Source of the DNA: Succinivibrionaceae bacterium
Lineage (GTDB): Bacteria; Pseudomonadota; Gammaproteobacteria; Enterobacterales; Succinivibrionaceae
Length of the DNA: 64,000 bases
Assembly (NCBI GenBank): GCA_019420905.1
Contig: JAHZGH010000009.1
Coordinates: forward strand, 62,001-126,000
Reading direction: 5' to 3'
The position numbers and the translations under genes are program-made. The notes beneath the pieces are model-generated. The model had not been told where the DNA came from. It made no database searches and was given only the letters and a program-made list of their open reading frames with translations. Numbering within the stretch: the first letter of the stretch is position 1; every line of letters begins with the position of its first letter. Positions 48,373-58,408 of the stretch are shown piece after piece.

Positions 48373-49404
48373 CTAAATGTTATTAACAATATTTTTGATG
48401 ACAGCAGGTCCTTGATACACCAATGCAGAATATATTTGAATCAAGCTTGCACCAGCTTCAAGTTTTTCTCGGGCGGAAATTACCCCACTTACTCCGCCTA
48501 AGCCAATAATAGGAATCTGATTTTTTACTATTTTTTTTACGTCTGCTAAAACTCTAGTGCTTTGAGCCCTTAATGGTTCTCCTGATAATCCACCCCACTC
48601 TTGAGCATAAGGAAGATCATGTACCATTTGACGATTAGTAGTAGTATTTGTGCAGCTGATAGCATCAATTTTTAAATCAAGACAGACTTTACATAAGCTC
48701 TTTAAATCAGAAGCTGTTAGATCCGGAGAAAGCTTTACTACCAGCGGTACATATTTATTGAACTTATCAGCTAACACAGCCTGCTCAGCCTTAAGCGGTT
48801 GTAAAAGTCTAATAAGATTTTCTTCATTCTGCAATGAAGTTAAATCAGGGGTGTTTGGACAAGAAACATTGACGGCAATATAATCTGTGAAAGGATAAAC
48901 CTTACGCATACAAACTAAATAATCATCAACAGCGTTTTCAATTGGTGTAGTTTCATTTTTGCCGATACTTACACCTAAAACCCCTTTGTAAGTACGTCGT
49001 TTAATTTTTTCAACTAAATAATCAACACCCTTATTATTAAATCCCATACGATTGATAATGCCGTTAGCGTCAACAATCCGGAACATTCTGGGTTTAGGAT
49101 TACCGTCTTGTGGCTTAGGCGTAACCGTTCCTACCTCAATATGACCAAAACCTAAAGCTCCGAAATAATCAATAGCTTCCCCATTCTTATCTAATCCTGC
49201 AGCTAAGCCTAAAGGATTATTAAATTTAAGCCCCATAACTTCAACAGGTCGATAAGCTACGTTTTGTCCAACAAACGATAAAAAAGGCTCTTGGGAGAAA
49301 AGTTTGCCTGCGGCAATAGTCATACCATGAGCATTTTCTGGCTGTGATAAAAACAGCAAAGGCCTTACTAAAAATGGATATAGACCATAAGGGATTAAGT
49401 TCAT
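48373..49404 (-). CDS. pyrD: Dihydroorotate dehydrogenase (quinone), class 2
   Basis: Oxidises dihydroorotate to orotate in pyrimidine synthesis with a membrane quinone as acceptor. The N-terminal helices (LYPFLVRPLLFLSQPENAHGMTIAAGKLF) form the quinone tunnel of class 2 enzymes, and NPLGLAAGLDKNGEAID, INRMGFNNKGVD and IGKNETTP are class 2 motifs. The catalytic-loop motif is NVSCPNTP: Cys182 stands where E. coli has the catalytic Ser175, a residue otherwise typical of class 1 enzymes. The ATG at 49404 (AGGAGA upstream) gives 343 residues; a TTG at 49425 is rejected. Confidence 0.93.
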   Translation of the reverse strand: MNLIPYGLYPFLVRPLLFLSQPENAHGMTIAAGKLFSQEPFLSFVGQNVAYRPVEVMGLKFNNPLGLAAGLDKNGEAIDYFGALGFGHIEVGTVTPKPQDGNPKPRMFRIVDANGIINRMGFNNKGVDYLVEKIKRRTYKGVLGVSIGKNETTPIENAVDDYLVCMRKVYPFTDYIAVNVSCPNTPDLTSLQNEENLIRLLQPLKAEQAVLADKFNKYVPLVVKLSPDLTASDLKSLCKVCLDLKIDAISCTNTTTNRQMVHDLPYAQEWGGLSGEPLRAQSTRVLADVKKIVKNQIPIIGLGGVSGVISAREKLEAGASLIQIYSALVYQGPAVIKNIVNNI

Positions 49405-49485
49405 CTGTTCTCCTAAAGGCAACAATTTTTATTGCAATAATAATCTTTAATACTTAGGCAAGAGTTAGACTCTTGCCATTTTTAT

Positions 49486-52131
49486 TTAATTTTCAGCTAA
49501 AGCTGCAGATACCTTTTCATAAATTGAGCGAGATAAATTTGGTAATTTCAACAGATTTCTTAAGGATTCTACAATAAGTTTCTGACGAGCCTCATCAAAA
49601 CGCTTATAGCTTAAAAGAGGAGTTAAAATACGAGCCGCCACATGAGGATTCTTATCATTTAAGGAAGATACTATCTCGCATAACAAAATATATCCTGAAC
49701 CATCGGCTCGATTTAAGGCAACCGGATTTGATAATGCCATAGCGCCTGGCAAAGCGCGAATACGATTTGGATTGCTTGCATCGTAACGCTTATGACGCAA
49801 AAGCTTTCTGACACTAAATACAGTTTCAATATCTGGAGCTGTAGCCTGAACTCTAAAGAAATTGTCAAAAACTAAAGGATCGTCGCCAAATTGATTTTCA
49901 AAATCAATTAGTAAATCATTGGCGCATTTAAGCTTTAGATGAACAGCATCAGTTAAAGCTGCTAACCTGTCGGTCATATTATTAGCATTAGTATAATGTT
50001 TTTTGACTAAGGCCGAAGCACTGTCTGCATCATTCTTAGCTAATAGAGCAACAGCTATCATGTGTAAAGCAGTATTGTTTAAAGCACGTTTACCCATGTT
50101 GTCAACGCTGTATTTATCACTTAAAGCTTTAACATTGTTATATACTTTTTGGAATTCATCAAAACAAGCTACCGCAACGGCAGTTTCTAAAATTTTACGG
50201 GTATCATTTAAAGCATCAATATCAATATTTTCAAAAGTTTCCATCATATTGATTAAAGACTGAATTTTGATAGCTTCATTTAGTAGATGCAGATCAGTAG
50301 TTTCATCACGGTTCTGTAATAAATGCTTTATTACCTCTATTAAATCAGAAGGTTCCTTAGGTAGAATTCCATGAGAAACTTTGTCAATATTTTCATGAAT
50401 ATAGCGATTTTGTAAGGAAACAGCACTGTCAACCTTAATAAACGCATCATCGCAATATTCTAGCATGTGAGAATAATCTTTAGGCGTATATTGAGCTTCT
50501 AAGCGTACAGGAGCACTAAAGTCTCGCAGTAAAACCGGAATAGTATTGTCATCTAAAGTAAAAGCAAATTCTTGTTCTGCTTTATTTAAAATAATAAGGT
50601 TATTTTGATCAAGTTCAGCCGGATGAACACTCTGTCCTTGGGCATTTAAAAAACTTGTTCTAATCGGAATATAGAATGGAAGCTTGTCTTTTTGTCCACG
50701 AGTTGGGGCTGTTGTTTGCGATAACTTTAATATAAGCTGCTTGCTTTCTTGATTATAGTGCCAGTTCGCTCTAACAGTAGGTGTACCAGCTTGACTATAC
50801 CATAATCTAAATTGCTCTAAATCCAAACCTGAAGCTTTTTCCATGCACTGTAAAAAATCTTCAATAGTAACAGCTTGACCATCAAATTTGGTCAAATAAT
50901 CCTTTAAGCCTTGACGGAATTTAAGTTCACCAATTAAAGTATGGATCATGCGAATAACTTCAGCACCTTTATCATAAATGGTCACTGTATAGAAATTATT
51001 CATTTCCATAACTTCATCAGGTCTTACCGGGTGCGCCATAGGGCTTGCGTCTTCAGCAAACTGAGGCCCTCTAATTACATTTACAGCATGTAGGCGAGTT
51101 AAAGTACGAGAGGCAACATCTGAACTGAATTCCTGATCTCGGAAAACGGTAAGACTTTCTTTTAAGGATAATTGGAACCAATCTCTTAAGGTTACGCGAT
51201 CACCTGTATAGTTATGGAAATATTCATGCCCTATGACACTTTCTACGTTATAGAAAGCTGTATCGGTTGCAGTTTGAGGATCAACCATAACATAAATAGA
51301 ATTGAAAATATTTAAGCCTTTGTTTTCCATAGCTCCCTGATTAAAGAAATCTACAGCAACAACCTTAAAGTTATCCAAATCATATTCTAAGCCAAAGCGA
51401 GTCTCATCCCACTTCATAGAGGTTTTTATGCATTCCATAGCCCATAAGCCACGCTCATAAGCGCCTCTGTCTACATAAAGGTCTAATTTTATGTTACGTC
51501 CTGAGGAAGTTTTAAACTCATCGCTGATAATGTCAAAAGTTCCTGCAACTAAAGCAAATAAATATGATGGTTTAGGGAAAGGGTCTTCCCAAACGGCATA
51601 AGCACGACCGTCTTTTTCACCGCTTTCAACCAAATTTCCATTAGACAATAAAACTCCGCATCCATATTCAGGGGCAATAATTGTTACGCGGTAGCGAGCT
51701 AAAACATCAGGTCTATCTAAAAAATAAGTGATACGACGAAATCCTTGAGGCTCACATTGCGTACAATAAGTACCATTAGACTTATAAAGTCCCATAAGCT
51801 CCGAATTGCCTGCTGGATCTATGACATTAGAAATTTGCAGCTCAAATTCATCTGGTACATTTGGAATGACTAAAGAATCATTCTCTTTGCTATATTTACA
51901 TGGCGAGCCATCTAAAGCTACAGATAAAAGCTCCAAATCCTCGCCGTCTAAAACTAAGCTTTTACGCTTATCTTCAGTAAGTCTTTTGTAACGAACTACG
52001 CTTTTTACAATAGTAGCTTCTTCAGCTAATTCAAACGTAAGATCTACATTTAAAGCAGTAAAATCCGGAGCTTTGTAGTCGAGACGACGTTTAGGCTTAT
52101 AGTTTTTTATCTTTTCCATGCTTATACTCAT
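49486..52131 (-). CDS. pepN: Aminopeptidase N
   Basis: Zinc M1 aminopeptidase of the cytoplasm, 881 residues (E. coli 870). The exopeptidase motif GAMEN (QGAMENKGLN) and zinc site HEYFH (VIGHEYFHNYTGDR), with the downstream Glu in SLKESLTVFRDQEF, are all present. C-terminal DUF3458-type domains follow. ATGs at 52131 and 52119 are both possible starts; neither has a strong ribosome site. It follows prc after a terminator. Confidence 0.95.
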   Translation of the reverse strand: MSISMEKIKNYKPKRRLDYKAPDFTALNVDLTFELAEEATIVKSVVRYKRLTEDKRKSLVLDGEDLELLSVALDGSPCKYSKENDSLVIPNVPDEFELQISNVIDPAGNSELMGLYKSNGTYCTQCEPQGFRRITYFLDRPDVLARYRVTIIAPEYGCGVLLSNGNLVESGEKDGRAYAVWEDPFPKPSYLFALVAGTFDIISDEFKTSSGRNIKLDLYVDRGAYERGLWAMECIKTSMKWDETRFGLEYDLDNFKVVAVDFFNQGAMENKGLNIFNSIYVMVDPQTATDTAFYNVESVIGHEYFHNYTGDRVTLRDWFQLSLKESLTVFRDQEFSSDVASRTLTRLHAVNVIRGPQFAEDASPMAHPVRPDEVMEMNNFYTVTIYDKGAEVIRMIHTLIGELKFRQGLKDYLTKFDGQAVTIEDFLQCMEKASGLDLEQFRLWYSQAGTPTVRANWHYNQESKQLILKLSQTTAPTRGQKDKLPFYIPIRTSFLNAQGQSVHPAELDQNNLIILNKAEQEFAFTLDDNTIPVLLRDFSAPVRLEAQYTPKDYSHMLEYCDDAFIKVDSAVSLQNRYIHENIDKVSHGILPKEPSDLIEVIKHLLQNRDETTDLHLLNEAIKIQSLINMMETFENIDIDALNDTRKILETAVAVACFDEFQKVYNNVKALSDKYSVDNMGKRALNNTALHMIAVALLAKNDADSASALVKKHYTNANNMTDRLAALTDAVHLKLKCANDLLIDFENQFGDDPLVFDNFFRVQATAPDIETVFSVRKLLRHKRYDASNPNRIRALPGAMALSNPVALNRADGSGYILLCEIVSSLNDKNPHVAARILTPLLSYKRFDEARQKLIVESLRNLLKLPNLSRSIYEKVSAALAEN

Positions 52132-52141
52132 TTAACACTGA

Positions 52142-52162
52142 AAGCCCGACAAAAGTCGGGCT
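52142..52162 (-). terminator. prc terminator
   Basis: AAGCCCGAC / GTCGGGCTT, 9-bp GC-rich stem, loop of 3-4 bases, just after the prc stop, tail TTTCAG. Confidence 0.8.
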
Positions 52163-52172
52163 TATATAAAAA

Positions 52173-54266
52173 TTATAAATTTGTTGTCTTATTTTGCGGT
52201 GGGCTGAAACGCTGAAAAATCGATAGACGAGATTTTTCTTTCGTGCTTACAGGAACAGCATGCCCTAATTGCTTAGCAAAATCAGAAGCAATATTTACTG
52301 TTTCTTTTAGAATTGGATCATCAAATTCAAAATCCTCAGGCAAATCTTTTAATTTCGCAATTTGAGGCTTTCCCATAAGCTTAAGACGAGTATTAACCTC
52401 TTCAAGTTTTACCTTTTCCTCGTTTTCTGCTATTTTCCTGCGGTCTTGCAAATTTACAGTGATGAAATTAGTGTCTTTAAGCTTTAAATAGCGATCCATC
52501 TCATTTTTTAAGATCTTAAACTCAACATTGTTCTTGATGCGTTCATTGTAATTACTTTTAAGTGAAGGTATAAAAGCATCAAGATTTAAGTATTGATTGT
52601 ATGCTGTTGGAGAAATCTTATCCCACTCTAAAGCATTAGGCTCTGAACGTTCGCCAAACTCTTTATCATCAACCAAAGTCGGCATCTTAATATCCGGGCT
52701 AACCCCGCGAAGCTGGGTTGAACCGCCATTGATACGATAAAACTTGGCAATGGTGTAATGAATGGATCCCATATCATCAGCGGACAGATCATAAAGACGG
52801 TTTAAAGGACGATTTTGCTGAACCGTACCTTTGCCAAAAGAGGTATCGCCGACAACAATAGCTCTGCCGTAATCACGTAATGCTGCGGCCATAATCTCTG
52901 AGCTTGAAGCACTCAGACGATTGATAAGTACGACTAAAGGCCCTCTATAGGAAATAGACTCATCCATATCTTCATAAGGAGCTTCATTTCCTTGAACATC
53001 ACGCACTAAAACAACTGGACCTTTATTAATAAAAAGGCCTGTAGTGCTTACTGCTTCAGGTAAAAGACCTCCGCCGTTATTACGCAGATCAATAACAATA
53101 GCTTTTACGCCTTTTTTGGATAGCTTGTTTAATTCACGCTCTGCATCTAAGTGCAGATCAGAATAAAAACTAGAGATAGTTAATACTCCTATCTTAGAAC
53201 CATCTAAAGCTGTCTTAACTTCTCCTTTAGCTTCTCGATCCTGCAGACGGATTTTATCTCTAGCTAAAGTTACATTAAAGCTCTTTGCATTAGCACCTTC
53301 ACCTCGTTCGATTTCTAAAGTAACCTCTGATCCTTTCGGACCTTTAATCTTCTTAACGACCTCGGTTAAGCGCCAGCCTATAATATCATCGTAGGTACCG
53401 TCCTGCTGTCTTACTCCTATAATGCGATCGCCGGCTTTTAATTTTTTAGATTTTTCAGCAGGAGATCCTGGCAACAGGGAATTTATCTTTGTAAATTCAT
53501 CCTCTTGAGTTAAAACAGCACCTATTCCTTCTAATGACAAATTTATATCGTCATTAAAATTATCAGATGCCTCTGGCCCTAGATAATTAGTATGCGGATC
53601 GATAGCTGTAGCAAAAGAATTTTCAAAAACAGAAAAAGCATCCTCTGATTCAGTTTGCCCCAAACGACTTAAGGCTGCCTCATAGCGACGCTGTAACCGC
53701 TGTTTTGCTTCTTTATCTGTTTTATCATTTAAAATCTGATTTATATAATCGTTTTTTATTTCTGCCGACCAGATCTTATGCAATTCGGATACAGATGAAG
53801 CAAACGAACTTTTGCTTCTGTCAATAGCAATGCCTTCATTTGTAGTAACGTCAATATTTCCTTTTAATATTTCTAAGAAATATGAATATTTCTTATAACG
53901 CTTACGTAAGGAATCATTATACAAATAGTAAGGATAACTAAGATCACACTTTGAAAGTGCGCTTAAAATTCGATCTCTATTATTGTAAATAGAATCAACT
54001 TCTGATTGAGTATATAAGCTACGGCCGTAATCTAGAAATGACAAGAAACGGTCAATTACCTTATCTGCAAAAGCATCATCGATATTAACAATCTTATAGT
54101 GCTGCCTTGTAAAATAACCGCCGATTCGCGAACAGGCAGTCATATGACGATCTAATGGAGCTAATTCCGGCAATTCGTCATAAGCTGGCACCACTAAACG
54201 AGCTGAAGCAACAGAGCCAAAGAATGCACAAAAGCAAGCTAAGACTAAAACAACTGATTTACGCAC
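52173..54266 (-). CDS. prc: Tail-specific protease Prc (S41A)
   Basis: Periplasmic processing protease. N-terminal signal (KSVVLVLACFCAFFGSVASA), TSP N-terminal domain, PDZ domain (LSLEGIGAVLTQEDEFTKINSLLPGSPA..., about 230-310), then the S41 core with catalytic Ser in LINRLSASSSEIMAAAL and Lys in GDTSFGKGTVQQ, and the DUF3340-type C-terminus. I prefer the GTG at 54266 (GGAG ten bases upstream, good signal peptide). A TTG at 54287, directly after the proQ stop, is an alternative. proQ-prc order is as in E. coli. Confidence 0.92.
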   Translation of the reverse strand: MRKSVVLVLACFCAFFGSVASARLVVPAYDELPELAPLDRHMTACSRIGGYFTRQHYKIVNIDDAFADKVIDRFLSFLDYGRSLYTQSEVDSIYNNRDRILSALSKCDLSYPYYLYNDSLRKRYKKYSYFLEILKGNIDVTTNEGIAIDRSKSSFASSVSELHKIWSAEIKNDYINQILNDKTDKEAKQRLQRRYEAALSRLGQTESEDAFSVFENSFATAIDPHTNYLGPEASDNFNDDINLSLEGIGAVLTQEDEFTKINSLLPGSPAEKSKKLKAGDRIIGVRQQDGTYDDIIGWRLTEVVKKIKGPKGSEVTLEIERGEGANAKSFNVTLARDKIRLQDREAKGEVKTALDGSKIGVLTISSFYSDLHLDAERELNKLSKKGVKAIVIDLRNNGGGLLPEAVSTTGLFINKGPVVLVRDVQGNEAPYEDMDESISYRGPLVVLINRLSASSSEIMAAALRDYGRAIVVGDTSFGKGTVQQNRPLNRLYDLSADDMGSIHYTIAKFYRINGGSTQLRGVSPDIKMPTLVDDKEFGERSEPNALEWDKISPTAYNQYLNLDAFIPSLKSNYNERIKNNVEFKILKNEMDRYLKLKDTNFITVNLQDRRKIAENEEKVKLEEVNTRLKLMGKPQIAKLKDLPEDFEFDDPILKETVNIASDFAKQLGHAVPVSTKEKSRLSIFQRFSPPQNKTTNL

Positions 54267-54287
54267 CGTAGCACTACTCCAGAGCAA

Positions 54288-54989
54288 TTATTTATTTACT
54301 GCAGGTAATAAAATACGATCTAACTTGCAGCTAATAGTCATACCAGTTAATAAAGTAACAGAAACAATGTCACGCACAGCATCTTCAGCGACAATTCCGC
54401 GAACAAAATGGCGTTCGCCGCTTAATACTAAAACCTGACAGCCTTTCTTCAAATCAGAAATCTCAGGCTTTGTGCCGTTGACCTTAAATTGCTGGCGCTT
54501 AGGTGCAACTTTTTTATGATTGTTCTTGGGATTTTTATCAGTTTTTTGTACGTTTTGAGGCTTAGGACGATTCGCTTTACGCTTATCATTAATTTCCTTA
54601 AAACGATCTTTTGCAAATTTTGCATGCTCTGCAGTTACAACTTCAACTTCATTACCTTCTAAGTCAATACGAGCTGCGCCTTCTTTTAAGGAATAAAGGT
54701 ATCTTAAGCGAGTGGTATATAAACGCAAAGCTGCACGAACTTTAGAAATAGATAAACCTTCATGAGAAGGAACAGCGGCTTTTAGATCATCAAAAATACC
54801 GATTTTTAAAGGAAGACAATTGCCTTCTTTGATAAAAGCTTTTGGAAAATACTTATATAATAAGTCTAAAGTTTCCTTTACATGCTCAAAATGAGAGCCA
54901 TCAGCTACAGCTTCGGATTTTTCGGTATTAGTATTCTGTGCTACAGTTTCTTCTGCTACAGCAACATTTTTCAGATCTTGGGTTTCCAC
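54288..54989 (-). CDS. proQ: RNA chaperone ProQ
   Basis: FinO-domain RNA-binding protein that stabilises sRNAs and 3' ends. The N-terminal domain (residues about 32-140; LLYKYFPKAFIKEGNCLPLKIGIFDDL, ALRLYTTRLRYLYSLKEGAARIDLEG) is followed by a Lys/Asn/Pro-rich linker and a C-terminal Tudor-like domain (DLKKGCQVLVLSGERHFVRGIV). It starts at GTG 54989 with AAGGAG upstream; an overlapping ATG is out of frame. An N-terminal acidic extension (about 30 residues) is longer than in E. coli. Confidence 0.94.
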   Translation of the reverse strand: METQDLKNVAVAEETVAQNTNTEKSEAVADGSHFEHVKETLDLLYKYFPKAFIKEGNCLPLKIGIFDDLKAAVPSHEGLSISKVRAALRLYTTRLRYLYSLKEGAARIDLEGNEVEVVTAEHAKFAKDRFKEINDKRKANRPKPQNVQKTDKNPKNNHKKVAPKRQQFKVNGTKPEISDLKKGCQVLVLSGERHFVRGIVAEDAVRDIVSVTLLTGMTISCKLDRILLPAVNK

Positions 54990-55400
54990 ATGAAACTCCT
55001 TTCATAAAAATTAAAACGATTCTAAAAGCTTGTTAAGGCTTAAAGGCATAATCTATAAATGCAACTAGTCTATACCATATTTCAAAAAATATCAGCAAAA
55101 AAAGATATATCTCTATAAATGACCTTACACCAAAATAATCTGTTTTAAATAAACGATATCCATTGAGATCGTCAGACCATACTATAAAAAGAGTTTATAA
55201 ATTTACTTGTTGCAATAACAATCTAAAAAAAATGCAAAGCAAATTTCTCTTAATTTTATGATTTATATAATTTTATTTTGCAATTTGTAAAAATTATTGC
55301 AGAGTGTGTTTTAGCATATAGATTTTCTCAAAACAAAGACTAGTCCCATATTATGGTAGAATAATCATCATTATAAAGTTTATATGTGGAGATATATATT
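54990..55400. other. Divergent promoter region, proQ and the dapE operon
   Basis: No gene. An extended -10 (TGGTAGAAT, hexamer 55357-55362) lies 39 bases ahead of the start of the hypothetical gene at 55401. The rest is AT-rich and should include the proQ promoter on the other strand. Confidence 0.45.
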
Positions 55401-56042
55401 ATGCCAATGCCTGAACGTTATCACCCTGAATGCCCCCCAAATGCTCATAAAGTCATTCGTCCTCCAGAGAATGAGGTTTTTGCCCTTTTAGCAGTTAAAG
55501 TTCCTGATAGCGAAGAACAAAACGGCATAGAAAATGTATGCGATATGTTATCTTTAATGAGTAAAAAACCTATCATTTTATGTTCTGAAAAAATGGAACA
55601 GCTCATTAAAGAAAAAGCTCAAAATGCAGAAATTGAGCCTAGCTTTATTCGTAATAGTTCTGAAGGCAAAGCCTACATTTCTTATACTGACGGTGCGCAA
55701 GGAGAAGTATTGCCTTTTTATGACTGGGCTTTCAATCCTCAGGCTTTTAAAGATTTCCTTCCTTGCCTGCAGCAAAAATGCTTATTATGCGTAGACATGC
55801 CGTCTATGTTTATTTTACGTTCAATATCAACAGTCTATCCATGGGATAAACTCTTAGCTCAGCAATTCTTAGGGCAGTATTTACAAGCTTGTGAAACCTT
55901 GACTGCAGAAGATAAAAAGCTTTTGGAAGATGTAAGATATGGACGCTTTGACGCCTTAAAAGTTGAAGATGAAAGCAAAACTGCTTATAAATTTTTAAGG
56001 TTAGAGCGAAAGCTGTTTCTTTCTTATCCTACTGAAGATTAA
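55401..56042 (+). CDS. Hypothetical protein, 213 aa, coupled to dapE
   Basis: I do not recognise a family. Soluble, no signal peptide; the N-terminus is proline-rich (PMPERYHPECPPNAHKVIRPPENE), followed by an alternating strand/helix region (ALLAVKVPDSEEQ...PIILCSEKMEQLI) and a C-terminal helical part. Its stop is one base from the dapE start, so the two are probably translated together. ATG 55401 with TGGAG upstream is better than the GTG at 55386. In E. coli the gene before dapE is arsC-like yffB; this protein does not look like it. Confidence 0.72.
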   Translation: MPMPERYHPECPPNAHKVIRPPENEVFALLAVKVPDSEEQNGIENVCDMLSLMSKKPIILCSEKMEQLIKEKAQNAEIEPSFIRNSSEGKAYISYTDGAQGEVLPFYDWAFNPQAFKDFLPCLQQKCLLCVDMPSMFILRSISTVYPWDKLLAQQFLGQYLQACETLTAEDKKLLEDVRYGRFDALKVEDESKTAYKFLRLERKLFLSYPTED

Positions 56043-56043
56043 T

Positions 56044-57177
56044 ATGCAAGACAGTGAAGTTAAACAGCTCTGCATCAGCTTAGTCAAGATCCCATCAATC
56101 ACGCCAGAGGATCTTGGCTGTCAGGATCTTATTATTGAAAAATTAAAGTCTGCCGGATTTGATTGTCTTACTTTAAAGCAGCGCGGTACGACTAATCTTT
56201 TGGCAATACATGGCAGAGGAGCGCCGTTTTTTTTATTTCTAGGCCATACTGATGTAGTTCCTCCTGGAGATTTAGAAGCTTGGAAAGCAGCTCCTTTTGA
56301 CGGAACAGTTGCTAATGGAATTTTAATCGCTCGTGGCAGCGCAGATATGAAAGGCTCTGATGCTGCTATGACTCTAGCTTTAAGAGATTTTGTCAAAGCT
56401 TATCCTGATCATAAAGGCTCTGTAGGTATTCTTTTGACCTCAAACGAGGAGGGAGATGCTGTAGGCGGTACGCCTTTTGTAGCAGAATATCTTAAAAATC
56501 ATAACCTTATTCCTACCTATTGTGTTGTAGGAGAACCTTCTTCCTTAAAAGAATTTGGCGATCAGATAAAAAATGGACGTCGCGGCTCGCTTACAGCTCA
56601 TATTGAGGTTTTCGGAATTCAAGGACATGTTGCCTATCCTGATAAGTGTGATAATGCAGCACATCATGCAGCTGAATTAATAAGTGCTCTACACAAAAAG
56701 CAGTGGGATCAAGGATCGGAGAGTTTTCCTCCTTCCTCCTTTCAGGTTACCAATTTAAACTGTGGTACAGGTGCAGAAAACGTAGTGCCTGGCAGCTGTA
56801 AAATCATGTGCAATTGGCGCTTTAGTGATGAATTAAATCAAGCAAAAATTGCTAAGACAGTTGATAAAATTGTTGCTGATTTAAATATTAAATGCAATAT
56901 CCGTTATGTTTTAAATGGCAGCCCGTTTATCACTAAGAGCGGCGCTTTAGTAGAAGCTTTAAGTTCTTCAATTGAAGAAGAATGCAAAATAAAACCCCGC
57001 TTATCAACCTCTGGAGGAACTTCAGACGGCAGGTTTATAGCTCCTTTAGGAGCTCAAACAGTAGAGTTCGGCCCTATCAGTGCAACTATCCATAAGGCTA
57101 ATGAAAGTTTAAATTTAGAAGACCTTATAAAGCTGCAGGCCATATTCTTAAAAACTCTTACTAAGCTTATGGTTTAA
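56044..57177 (+). CDS. dapE: Succinyl-diaminopimelate desuccinylase
   Basis: M20 zinc peptidase-like enzyme of the lysine and meso-diaminopimelate pathway; 377 residues (E. coli 375). Metal ligands in FLGHTDVVPPGD, GSADMKGSDAAM, SNEEGDAVGG (catalytic Glu pair), VVGEPSS and ATIHKANE. The dimer-contact GRRGSLTAHIEVFG is present. No SD of its own is needed given the one-base gap to the upstream gene. Confidence 0.92.
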   Translation: MQDSEVKQLCISLVKIPSITPEDLGCQDLIIEKLKSAGFDCLTLKQRGTTNLLAIHGRGAPFFLFLGHTDVVPPGDLEAWKAAPFDGTVANGILIARGSADMKGSDAAMTLALRDFVKAYPDHKGSVGILLTSNEEGDAVGGTPFVAEYLKNHNLIPTYCVVGEPSSLKEFGDQIKNGRRGSLTAHIEVFGIQGHVAYPDKCDNAAHHAAELISALHKKQWDQGSESFPPSSFQVTNLNCGTGAENVVPGSCKIMCNWRFSDELNQAKIAKTVDKIVADLNIKCNIRYVLNGSPFITKSGALVEALSSSIEEECKIKPRLSTSGGTSDGRFIAPLGAQTVEFGPISATIHKANESLNLEDLIKLQAIFLKTLTKLMV

Positions 57178-57205
57178 ACTTAGCAAAAGTCTTTCTTTGT
57201 ATATT

Positions 57206-57235
57206 CCCATTATTGTCATAAAAATCAATAATGGG
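57206..57235. terminator. Convergent terminator, dapE and trxB
   Basis: CCCATTATTG / CAATAATGGG, 10-bp perfect stem with a 10-base loop, 28 bases after dapE and 21 bases from the trxB stop. Confidence 0.75.
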
Positions 57236-57256
57236 ACATTATTTATGTTAGGATTT

Positions 57257-58195
57257 TCAATCCTGTCCTAAAAGATAATGCTCAACATCTAAAGCAGCTT
57301 TACATCCTTGACCTGCAGAGGTAATTGCTTGACGATATACTTTATCAGCACAATCGCCTGCAGCAAAAAAGCCCTTAGCTGAACATGCGGTTTCCGCACC
57401 AAATCCAGTTTTAATGGTACCGTCACTATCAATTTCTACTACATTTGCAAAGACTTCTGTTGCAGGCTTATGACCTATCGCAACAAAAACTCCGGCTAAT
57501 GGAACATGACGAATCGCCCCAGCTACATTTAGCTTTAATCCAGTAACAGCTTCGCCATTACCCTCAATTTCAACTACATTGGCATTAAGGATAAATTCGA
57601 CTTTCCCCTGCTTCTCAAGCTCATGCAGTTTATCTACTAATACCTGCTCAGCCCTGAAGCTTTCACGTCTATGTACAAGATAAACCTTATTGCACATTTT
57701 GCTTAGAAAAGCCGCTTCTACAAAAGCAGCCGAGCCTCCGCCTACAACTGCAACATCCTTACCTCTAAAAAAGAAGCCGTCACAAGTAGCACACGCGGAA
57801 ACGCCATGACCTTTATATTTTTCTTCACTTTCTAAGCCTAAATAGCGAGCAGCAGCTCCGGTGGCAATAATTACAGTCTTAGTTTTTAATATTTGCCCGT
57901 CAGATAGAGTTAATATCTTGATTCCGCCTTCATCATCAATAGACTCTACCATAGCTGATATAAACTTAGTGCCTAATTGCTTTGCGTGCTCTAATAAAGA
58001 CTGCATTAAAGCAAAACCTGCAGGATTATCCTTAGCCCCAGGCCAATTACCTATTTCAGGGGTTATAGTTAATTGACCTCCTGGAGTACTTCCGGAAATA
58101 ATTACAGGCTCTAAATTAGCTCTGCAGGCATAAATAGCTGCCGTGCAGCCAGCCGGGCCGGAGCCAATAATAACGGTATTCAAAATATCGCTCAT
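57257..58195 (-). CDS. trxB: Thioredoxin reductase
   Basis: NADPH-dependent flavoprotein that reduces thioredoxin; 312 residues. FAD site GSGPAGCTAAIYA (11-23), redox pair C135-x-x-C138 in SACATCDGFFFRG at the same numbers as E. coli, NADPH site VVGGGSAAFVEA, and C-terminal GFFAAGDCADKVYRQAITSAGQG. AAGGAG precedes the ATG. Monocistronic. Confidence 0.95.
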   Translation of the reverse strand: MSDILNTVIIGSGPAGCTAAIYACRANLEPVIISGSTPGGQLTITPEIGNWPGAKDNPAGFALMQSLLEHAKQLGTKFISAMVESIDDEGGIKILTLSDGQILKTKTVIIATGAAARYLGLESEEKYKGHGVSACATCDGFFFRGKDVAVVGGGSAAFVEAAFLSKMCNKVYLVHRRESFRAEQVLVDKLHELEKQGKVEFILNANVVEIEGNGEAVTGLKLNVAGAIRHVPLAGVFVAIGHKPATEVFANVVEIDSDGTIKTGFGAETACSAKGFFAAGDCADKVYRQAITSAGQGCKAALDVEHYLLGQD

Positions 58196-58408
58196 AAAAA
58201 TCTCCTTATCTTTGTTTAGGAGTGTATTACGATTTAAAGCAAAAATCTCAATTGTTGCAATAAATAAGCGTTAACTGTCACTTAATTATGAATTTAATAA
58301 AAATTTATATAAAAAAAATATTTATTAATTAAAGAAAAACATATATACCTAATAGCTGTTTGTTAGATATTTAAATAATCAGTAAAGGTTCGAAATATAA
58401 ATTAGGCA

